From JAHFRG01 sp036522275 (GTDB lineage: Bacteria > Pseudomonadota > Gammaproteobacteria > Burkholderiales > JAHFRG01), in assembly GCA_036522275.1 (NCBI GenBank), contig DATDGC010000092.1, positions 1 through 28,075 of the forward strand: DNA of 28,075 bases, written 5' to 3'. Position 1 is the first letter of the stretch. Every line of letters starts with the position of its first letter. Below are positions 22,967 to 28,075 of this stretch, piece by piece. The position numbers were made by a program, and so were the translations under genes. The notes beneath the pieces were generated by a model. The model made no database searches. It had not been told where the DNA came from and was given only the letters and a program-made list of their open reading frames with translations.

Positions 22967-23410
22967 CTAGTGGGGCCCAATTCTCAAATTAGCCGTTGCT
23001 ATATAGACTTCACGCAAAAAGCAATACAGCGCCGCGATGAAAGACAACATGGCAACGATGAACAACACGCCGATCACGCTGGGTACTTCCACGGCAAGAA
23101 ATACTTCCAGGAACAGAATCACTATAAGCGCACAGATCAGCAGGGCGCACATTGCGCTCAGGCTGATCGCCGCGTATATGAGCCGGGCGCGCTTGGAAAA
23201 CACGGCAAGCTGTCTATGGATTTCGCTGCGTTCTTTCTCGTCGCTCGCAGACAGCCGGGCTTCAAGGCTACGGGCAAAATCAACAATTCTGCCTAATCTG
23301 TTGGCGAGCACGCCCAGCATGGCGCCTATGCCGGTAATGAGAAAAACCGGCGCCACTGCAAGTTGAATGGCGTGACCGACTGCGGCTGCGGTTAAATCTT
23401 GATGGAGCAT
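22967..23410 (-). CDS. DUF2721 family membrane protein
   Basis: A 147-residue protein with three predicted membrane helices (about 11-35, 80-105 and 108-132). A charged cytoplasmic stretch (FARSLEARLSASDEKERSEIHRQ begins around residue 46) lies between the first two. The opening AIQLAVAPVFLITGIGAMLGVL followed by NRLGRIVDFAR is the DUF2721 signature as I remember it. Function is unknown. I used ATG 23410; an in-frame GTG at 23419 would add three residues. Neither has a strong ribosome site. It is convergent with mcl and divergent from the secreted-protein gene. Confidence 0.78.
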   Translation of the reverse strand: MLHQDLTAAAVGHAIQLAVAPVFLITGIGAMLGVLANRLGRIVDFARSLEARLSASDEKERSEIHRQLAVFSKRARLIYAAISLSAMCALLICALIVILFLEVFLAVEVPSVIGVLFIVAMLSFIAALYCFLREVYIATANLRIGPH

Positions 23411-23444
23411 GGTAATCACCGATTCAAAAAAACGACTTTGACCC

Positions 23445-23450
23445 TATAAT
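23445..23450 (+). promoter_or_regulatory. Possible -10 element for the secreted-protein gene
   Basis: A perfect TATAAT lies about 60 bases before the ATG at 23513, within an AT-rich stretch. No good -35 is found 16-18 bases upstream. Confidence 0.35.
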
Positions 23451-23512
23451 ATTCTACAATAAATGCTGTAAACGTCCCGCTTGCCGGGAGCAAGTACCCC
23501 AGGAGGCGCCTT

Positions 23513-24096
23513 ATGAAAAAGACTATCTTACTCTCGCTGTTTATGCTTCTGATCTTTGTCGAGTTGCCCGACGTCGCGGCTGAAGCGGCTGCCGACAAAA
23601 AAGTGGTCATCAATGGAACCCAATTGACCGCAAAGGACATCCAAACCCTGGAACGCAGCTACGGAGTGCCCCTTCAGACCGGTCGGTACTGGTACGACAA
23701 GATGTCGGGGCTGTGGGGTTATGCGGGCCAGCCGACCGCTGGACAGATTCTTGCGGGATTGCAGCTCGGCGGGCCGCTGAAGGCCGACGCTTCAAACGGG
23801 AACACGGGCGTGTTCATCAACGGCCGGCAGCTGCCCGTGGTCGAGGTGACATACGCCAGCAATTGGGGACGGTGTACAAAGGCCGGTACTGGATGAATGC
23901 CCAAGGTGTCGGAGGAATCGAAGGAGGGCCGGCGATTTTTGATCTGGGCGCTGCGGCTCGACAGCGATCAGGAGGGGGTCTCTACGGCGGGAACAGCCGG
24001 ACCACCCCATTCGGACATCTTGGCAGCGACGGCAAGTGCTCCTATTACTTCGACCCCAAGAGCGGCAGTAGCGTCATGAGTGGCAACTGCAACTAA
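23513..24096 (+). pseudogene. Secreted repeat protein of unknown function, broken by a 1-base deletion
   Basis: The gene begins with a strong AGGAGG site and a Sec signal peptide (KKTILLSLFMLLIFVELP, cleavage near residue 23-25). Two related units follow, each reading 'INGxQL ... GRYW(Y/M) ... GG/GQPTxG' (first ~33-85, second from ~101), a pattern I recall from uncharacterised exported proteins. After VVEVTY the frame breaks: one C is missing after 23854 compared with the second copy at 27054. Read in the corrected frame, the protein goes on as QQLGTVYKGRYWMNAQGVGG and ends FDPKSGSSVMSGNCN at 24096, giving about 194 residues. Uncorrected translation stops at 23896. The break could be a real mutation or a sequencing error. 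The rest of the frame is intact. Confidence 0.7.
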
Positions 24097-24160
24097 TCAC
24101 GCCGAGTCTTTACAACCCATTCACCCTGATGCTTCGACTGCCACTCCGTTCGTCCCGAGC
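23838..24160 (+). repeat. 323-bp direct repeat, copy 1
   Basis: Nearly identical to 27033-27355, with only a handful of differences, two of them single-base indels. It covers the second half of the secreted-protein gene, its stop and about 64 bases after. Copy 1 ends abruptly at an IS3 fragment. Confidence 0.92.
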
Positions 24161-24228
24161 GTATTCACTGCCTTTGCCTTGAACTGCGCGCCGTAGCGTA
24201 CCACCTTCCTCGGTCCAGCCCTTGCCAT
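24121..24228 (-). pseudogene. 5' fragment of an IS3-family orfA
   Basis: On the minus strand, ATG at 24226-24228 opens MARAGPRKVVRYGAQFKAKA, which I recognise as the N-terminus of IS3-family OrfA proteins (usual form MARAGPRKVxRYSxEFKxxAV). After 23 codons (about 24161) the transposon sequence stops exactly where the 323-bp repeat ends, and the frame runs into repeat DNA and a stop at 24121. DNA to about 24283, upstream of the ATG, is probably the insertion sequence's terminal region. The HTH and all of orfB are missing, so it is inactive. Confidence 0.6.
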
Positions 24229-24312
24229 CACACACCTTCAAGCTCGTTAGCTGAGGGTGTCAACTTTTTCGGGGGAGGATTGCACCGGGGGGCGGGTCAC
24301 TCGATTTGCGGG

Positions 24313-24341
24313 TTGACAAAACCTTTGGTTGGGCTCAATGT
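24313..24341 (+). promoter_or_regulatory. Possible promoter of the molybdopterin oxidoreductase gene
   Basis: A perfect TTGACA at 24313-24318 is followed, 17 bases later, by the poor -10 CAATGT. The start would be some 40 bases before the gene. It may need an activator. Confidence 0.35.
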
Positions 24342-24384
24342 TAAAAGCCTCAAATTCCCGCTGATTTCAGTAAGGAGAACTGCC

Positions 24385-26517
24385 ATGTCAGTGCATGTTA
24401 GCGAAACCCGTATCGTCAGAGGCGCTTGCCCCCAGGACTGTCCCGACACCTGCGCGTTTCTCTACCACGTGGAGGACGGCAAGCTGGTGGAGGTAACCGG
24501 CGACCCGGATCACCCGATGACCCGCGGTGGGCTGTGCGTGAAGCTCAAGGACTATGCCGAGCATCACTATAACCCCGACCGCCTGTTGTACCCCATGAAG
24601 CGCGTTGGGCCGAAAGGCAGTGGACAGTTCGAGCGGATATCTTATAACGACGCGCTCGCTGAGATCAAGAAGCGCTGGGCAGACATCATAACCAAATACG
24701 GCGCGCAAGCCATCATGCCTCACGTTTACCTAGGGAACCAAGGCACTCTGAATGGACTGACCTCCGGCGATGCATTCTTTAACCGGCTTGGCTCCAGCGT
24801 AGCGGAGAAGACCTACTGCGAGTCGGGCTCCTCCACCGCCTGGATAATGACCGTGGGCCCGACCGGCGGGCTCGATTTGGAAAGTCTCGCCTACGCGAAG
24901 TACATCATCGTGTGGGCGATGAATATGATAAACACTAACCTGCACGCCTGGCCCTTCATCCTTGAGGCAAAAAAGAAAGGTGCCAAGATAGTGGTGATTG
25001 ACCCGATCAGAACACGCACAGCAAAGCAGGCTGACTGGTACATTCCGATAAACCCTGGGACAGATGCCGCACTGGCGCTGGGCATGATGAACGTGATCAT
25101 CACGGAAGATCTGGTGGATCACGACTATGTGAAGCAATACACGCTCGGCTACGAGGAACTAAAGGCACGTGCGACCCAATATCCCCCGGAAAAGGTCGCA
25201 AAAATTACCGGCATACCGGCCAGTGATATTCGGAAACTGGCGCGCGAATATGCGACCACCCAGCCTTCGGCTATCCGCGAAGGCGTGGCTCTCGAGCGTA
25301 GCCGTGGCGGCGGGGATGCAGTCCGTGCTATCACCTGTTTGCCAGCACTCGTCGGCGCCTGGCGCCATGTTGGGGGCGGCGCCGTCGAGATGCCGATCTG
25401 GGACTTTCCGTTCAAGTTCGACAAGATTTGCCGACCCGACTGGATCAAACCGGGCACGCGCGTTGTCAACGAGCTCGACCTTGGAGCTGCCCTCACCGGC
25501 GAGTTGAAGCTCAATCCTCCAATCATGTCGCTATTCGTTTACAACTCCAATCCGGTGACCCAGGCTCCGGCTCAGAACAAGGTTGTGCAGGGGCTCAAGC
25601 GCGAGGATCTGTTCACAGTGGTGAGCGAACTATTCATTACGGACACGGCGCGTTATGCCGATCTCCTCCTTCCGGCAACCTTGCAGGCTGAGCAATATGA
25701 CCTCCAGGTGACGTGGGGCCATCTCTACATGATGGTCAACCAGCCGGCCATCCCAGCGCCCGGGGAATGCGTGCCTAACGTTGATATGTTCCGCCGGCTC
25801 GCAAAGACGATGGGCTTTAGCGACCCCTACTGGGACATGACCGATGATGAGATGCTGATGGAATTCTACGACTGGGATTCGCCTGCTTTGAAAGGCATCA
25901 CTTTGGATTTGCTTAAACAGAAAGGGTGGATGCGGCTTAATGTGGGTACCCCGGATAAGCGGGCGCCGCACGCCAAGGGGAACTTCAAGACACCCTCCGA
26001 GAAATGCGAATTCAAGGTCACGGACGCCAAAAACTTCGTCGTGCCTGTATGGCGCTCCATGTACGAGGGCATGCAGCCCGGCACGCCAATTGATCCAGTG
26101 CCAGACTATATTCCGCCGTTTGAGACGCCGCATTCCAATCCGGAACTGGCCAAGCGCTATCCGCTCAACATAATTTCGCCCAAGCCCCACGGCTTTCTGA
26201 ACTCGCAATATGCGAACGAGCCGGTTCAGCAGAAACGCCAAGGTGAACAACTCGTGTTGATCAACCCCAAAGACGCCAAAGAGCGAAAAATCGAATCAGG
26301 GAAATACGTGCGGGTATGGAACGATCGGGGTAGTTTTGAGGGTAAGGCGGAATTGACCGAGGACGTTATGCCGGGGCTCATCATGGCTAATCTGGGATTC
26401 TGGGTCAGCTTGAGCCGCACCGGGAACACCGTCAATGTCACCAGCGCAGACAAGCACTGCAACTTGGGCAACGCCGGGACCTATTCGGATAGCTTGGTTA
26501 ACGTAGCGCTGGTTTAG
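24385..26517 (+). CDS. Molybdopterin (bis-MGD) oxidoreductase with an N-terminal [4Fe-4S] site
   Basis: A 710-residue member of the DMSO reductase superfamily. Cys15, Cys19, Cys23 and Cys51 form the N-terminal [4Fe-4S] motif (CPQDCPDTC ... GLCVK). Cys145 in KTYCESGSS is the likely molybdenum/tungsten ligand. The cofactor domains include VVIDPIRTRTAKQAD, GTDAALALGMMN and the C-terminal GNAGTYSDSLVNVALV. There is no twin-arginine signal, so it is cytoplasmic. Start at 24385 with AAGGAGAA upstream. A formate dehydrogenase would suit the pathway, but the His that follows the Cys/Sec ligand in formate dehydrogenases is Glu146 here, so I do not assign it. The ferredoxin gene downstream suggests the electron partner. 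The substrate is unknown. Confidence 0.86.
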   Translation: MSVHVSETRIVRGACPQDCPDTCAFLYHVEDGKLVEVTGDPDHPMTRGGLCVKLKDYAEHHYNPDRLLYPMKRVGPKGSGQFERISYNDALAEIKKRWADIITKYGAQAIMPHVYLGNQGTLNGLTSGDAFFNRLGSSVAEKTYCESGSSTAWIMTVGPTGGLDLESLAYAKYIIVWAMNMINTNLHAWPFILEAKKKGAKIVVIDPIRTRTAKQADWYIPINPGTDAALALGMMNVIITEDLVDHDYVKQYTLGYEELKARATQYPPEKVAKITGIPASDIRKLAREYATTQPSAIREGVALERSRGGGDAVRAITCLPALVGAWRHVGGGAVEMPIWDFPFKFDKICRPDWIKPGTRVVNELDLGAALTGELKLNPPIMSLFVYNSNPVTQAPAQNKVVQGLKREDLFTVVSELFITDTARYADLLLPATLQAEQYDLQVTWGHLYMMVNQPAIPAPGECVPNVDMFRRLAKTMGFSDPYWDMTDDEMLMEFYDWDSPALKGITLDLLKQKGWMRLNVGTPDKRAPHAKGNFKTPSEKCEFKVTDAKNFVVPVWRSMYEGMQPGTPIDPVPDYIPPFETPHSNPELAKRYPLNIISPKPHGFLNSQYANEPVQQKRQGEQLVLINPKDAKERKIESGKYVRVWNDRGSFEGKAELTEDVMPGLIMANLGFWVSLSRTGNTVNVTSADKHCNLGNAGTYSDSLVNVALV

Positions 26518-26583
26518 TAATTCGAGCATACACTTGTTTCTGAAGTCGCCTGATGCAAGGTAATGAGGCTGTTACGACTTCTT

Positions 26584-26620
26584 CATGGCAGGCAAAATGA
26601 ATGCCCTTAGAGATGCCATG
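26584..26620. repeat. Inverted repeat before the ferredoxin gene
   Basis: CATGGCA (26584-26590) and TGCCATG (26614-26620) are perfectly complementary around a 23-base loop, about 25 bases before the ferredoxin start. This could be an operator or an RNA hairpin. There is no T-run. Confidence 0.35.
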
Positions 26621-26643
26621 TAGAAGGTCTTCCGTAAGATTCC

Positions 26644-26949
26644 ATGACCCACGTAGTCACAGCGAATTGCGATCTTTGCCGTTTTACCGATTGTGTGACA
26701 ACTTGCCCCGTCGAGTGCTTTCATGCCGATGAACGGAGGATGTACATCGATCCCGGCGTGTGCATCGACTGCGGCGCTTGCATTCCGGCGTGCCCGGTTC
26801 ACGCGATCTACGAAACCATCGACATGCCGGATGATCAAGCTTACTGGATTGAAATTAACGCTGAACGCGCTCTCCAACTTCCCGTGATCAGCGAAAAGCA
26901 GACCCCGTTGCCAACGGCGGAAAAGAGGAAGGCGGAGTTGGGGTTCTGA
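26644..26949 (+). CDS. Ferredoxin with two Fe-S clusters (FdxA/FprB-type)
   Basis: A 101-residue ferredoxin. The first cysteine set is C9-x2-C12-x4-C17-x3-C21-P-x3-C25, and the second is CIDCGACIPACP at about residues 42-53. This resembles seven-iron/eight-iron ferredoxins and the N-terminal half of the mycobacterial ferredoxin-reductase fusion FprB. The tail (EKQTPLPTAEKRKAELGF) is a linker-like extension also seen before the reductase in such fusions. It follows the molybdoenzyme by 126 bases and precedes, by 7 bases, the start of a flavoprotein reductase gene, so it probably shuttled electrons between the two. The ribosome site is weak. Confidence 0.87.
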   Translation: MTHVVTANCDLCRFTDCVTTCPVECFHADERRMYIDPGVCIDCGACIPACPVHAIYETIDMPDDQAYWIEINAERALQLPVISEKQTPLPTAEKRKAELGF

Positions 26950-26956
26950 AAGTACG

Positions 26957-27274
26957 GTGAGTGGCAAGCTGGGGTCGGATGAGAATCCTTTGCGCGTTGC
27001 CATCGTGGGGAGCGGGCCGAGCGGCTTCTACCTGGTCGAGGTGACATACCGGCAGCAAATGGGGACGGTGTACAAAGGCCGGTACTGGATGAATGCCCAA
27101 GGTGTCGGAGGAATCGAAGGAGGGCCGACGATTTTTGATCTGGGCGCTGCGGCTCGACAGCGATCAGGAGGGGGTCTCTACGGCGGGAACAGCCGGACCA
27201 CCCCATTCGGACATCTTGGCAGCGACGGCAGTGCTCCTATTACTTCGACCCCAAGAGCGGCAGTAGCGTCATGA
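26957..27274 (+). pseudogene. FprA/FprB-type ferredoxin-NADP reductase, truncated and fused to repeat DNA
   Basis: The frame opens with GTG and reads MSGKLGSDENPLRVAIVGSG followed by PSGFY, the dinucleotide-binding N-terminus (GxGxxG) of adrenodoxin-reductase-like ferredoxin-NADP reductases. These normally run ~450 residues. After about 25 codons, at 27033, it passes in frame into the 323-bp repeat and continues as the second half of the secreted protein (VEVTYRQQMGTVYKGRYWMN). A missing A near 27230 then changes frame and it stops at 27274. The FAD and NADP domains are absent, so no reductase can be made. The position directly after the ferredoxin gene is exactly where an intact fpr gene would be expected. 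Confidence 0.72.
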
Positions 27275-27355
27275 GTGGCAACTGCAACTAATCACGCCGA
27301 GTCTTTACAACCCATTCACCCTGATGCTTCGACTGCCACTCCGTTCGTCCCGAGC
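27033..27355 (+). repeat. 323-bp direct repeat, copy 2
   Basis: Second copy, 3195 bases from the first. It keeps the C that copy 1 lacks (restoring the reading frame of the secreted protein) and lacks an A near 27230 that copy 1 has. Its left edge lies in the ferredoxin reductase gene and its right edge runs into palindromic repeats. Confidence 0.92.
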
Positions 27356-27475
27356 CCTTCGATAAGCCTCCGTTCCGCCTGAGCATAGTCGAAGGCTATT
27401 CCGAACGGAGGTGTTGCTCAGGACAGGCGGAGTCGAGGGAAGTGAGTCGAAGGCTTACCCGAACGCGAGCGGCGC
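27341..27475. repeat. Cluster of palindromic intergenic repeat units
   Basis: About four degenerate units of the type CCGTTCG-CCTGAGC-GTCGAAGG occur in alternating orientation, for example 27341-27365, 27369-27394 and, inverted, 27401-27430 and 27449-27471. CCTCCGTTC (27367-27375) pairs perfectly with GAACGGAGG (27403-27411). Units of this kind are, from memory, common dispersed repeats in proteobacterial genomes. A partial unit also ends copy 1 of the 323-bp repeat (24144-24160). Confidence 0.6.
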
Positions 27476-27525
27476 TCAGCATTAAAGGCAATCGCATTAT
27501 TTGTAATAGCTCAGACTTGATCTTA

Positions 27526-27538
27526 CAGACAGTGTCTG
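27526..27538. repeat. 13-base perfect palindrome
   Basis: CAGACA-G-TGTCTG is fully symmetric. A further TCAGAC (27511-27516) pairs with GTCTGA (27534-27539). It may belong to the outer region of the neighbouring insertion sequence. Confidence 0.35.
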
Positions 27539-27589
27539 ACCAAGTCGACTCTAAAGCGTCTATTTTAAAGACTGGAAACGGCCAAAAGC

Positions 27590-28075
27590 AATGGGATGGA
27601 CTCCTCCTCACCCACCGGCATCAATGTGCCAGACTGGACGTCTTATCAACCAGTCAAGAGAGAGAAGGAGTCCAAGATGAAGATTATCCGCGTTGGCGTC
27701 GATTTGGCAAAGATCGTTTTCCAGGTGCACGGCGTAGATCGTAACGAGAAAGTTGTGTGGCGCCGAAAGCTCACACGGGCGAGCTGGCTCAAGGTATTGC
27801 TGGAGACGATTGAGCCCGGGTGTGAGATTGGGATGGAAGCGTGCGGTGGCGCGCATCACTGGGCGCGCCAGCTGCAGGCGCAAGGATTCACGGTGAGACT
27901 GATCGCTCCGCAGTTTGTGAAGCCCTATGTGAAAAGCAACAAGAACGACGCCAACGATGCCGAAGCCATTTGTGAGGCCATGAGCCGGCCCCACATGCGA
28001 TTCGTCTCTATCAAGACGGTTGCGCAGCAGGATATTCAGGGCGTACACCGTATTCGTTTTGAGTTGAGCAATCAG
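27590..28075 (+). mobile_element. IS110-family insertion sequence, left portion
   Basis: Defined by the transposase above. The left boundary is approximate and was inferred from the non-coding leader, which differs in character from the repeat cluster before 27480. The right end is not in the window. Confidence 0.6.
27677..28075 (+). CDS. IS110-family transposase, 5' part (runs off the window)
   Basis: The first 133 codons of an IS110/IS1111-type transposase, open to the last base. The N-terminal DEDD (RuvC-like) domain is evident: Asp9 in VGVDLAK, Glu54 in GMEACGGAHHW, and Asp91 and Asp94 in NKNDANDAEAICEAMSRP. AGAAGGAG lies before the ATG at 27677. IS110 elements lack ordinary inverted repeats and carry a guide RNA in their non-coding ends, so the ~100 bases before the gene deserve attention. 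The serine-nucleophile C-terminal domain is outside the window. Confidence 0.9.
   Translation, partial: MKIIRVGVDLAKIVFQVHGVDRNEKVVWRRKLTRASWLKVLLETIEPGCEIGMEACGGAHHWARQLQAQGFTVRLIAPQFVKPYVKSNKNDANDAEAICEAMSRPHMRFVSIKTVAQQDIQGVHRIRFELSNQ

Larger units (their letters stand above)
27275..27676. other. Repeat-rich intergenic DNA before the IS110 transposase
   Basis: Four hundred bases with no supported gene. It holds the end of the 323-bp repeat, a cluster of palindromic repeats (27341-27475), a 13-base palindrome (27526-27538) and, probably from about 27570-27600, the left end of the IS110-type element. The exact IS end is not visible without its partner end. Confidence 0.5.

Noticed and set aside
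24385..26517. Naming the molybdoenzyme formate dehydrogenase because formate is a product of the pathway
   Set aside because: The His following the metal-ligand Cys/Sec in formate dehydrogenases is replaced by Glu146, so the pathway argument alone is not enough.

Overview
The window looks like chromosomal DNA of a proteobacterium of moderately high GC, most likely an environmental betaproteobacterium. The lineage is an inference from gene families and intergenic repeat types, because no rRNA or complete tRNA is present to confirm it. Its centre is a C1/C2 metabolism locus that joins oxalate-type acyl-CoA chemistry to the serine cycle.

Left part (1-4571): an AI-2E/PerM-family membrane protein flanked by a 17-bp inverted repeat, an alpha/beta hydrolase, an MDR-family quinone oxidoreductase, a chimeric gene remnant, an array of GGATAA words, and a 45-nt fragment that matches the 3' half of a tRNA-Lys(CTT) gene. 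This fragment is the usual scar of a tRNA-targeted integrative element, so the left part is probably island DNA.

Middle (4881-14001): a FAH-family protein and a PanE-like reductase (+ strand) face a minus-strand set made of a formyl-CoA transferase (frc), a ThDP-dependent lyase/decarboxylase (oxc-like) and a stand-alone 10-formyl-THF-hydrolase-like formyltransferase. A Crp/Fnr regulator is divergent from oxc, and the intergenic DNA holds two FNR-type boxes. One box sits exactly at the class II activator position for a minus-strand -10 element. A TauE-family permease and an OxlT-like oxalate/formate antiporter follow.

Right-middle (14602-22946): a + strand serine-cycle series sga-hprA-mtkA-mtkB-ppc-mcl. 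It has the order known from Methylobacterium, but mtdA and fch are absent. Working model (inference): oxalate enters through the OxlT-like carrier and Frc makes oxalyl-CoA. The PanE-like enzyme may reduce oxalyl-CoA to glyoxylate, which Sga aminates. The ThDP enzyme yields formyl-CoA, and the formyltransferase may connect the formyl group to tetrahydrofolate. The serine cycle then makes C3/C4 units and acetyl-CoA.

Right end (22967-28075): a DUF2721 membrane protein, a frameshifted secreted protein, an IS3 fragment, a molybdopterin oxidoreductase, a ferredoxin, the first ~26 codons of an FprA/FprB-type ferredoxin reductase fused to a second copy of the secreted protein's 3' end (323-bp direct repeat), palindromic intergenic repeats and the start of an IS110-family transposase. 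This end is clearly rearranged, either in the genome or in the assembly.
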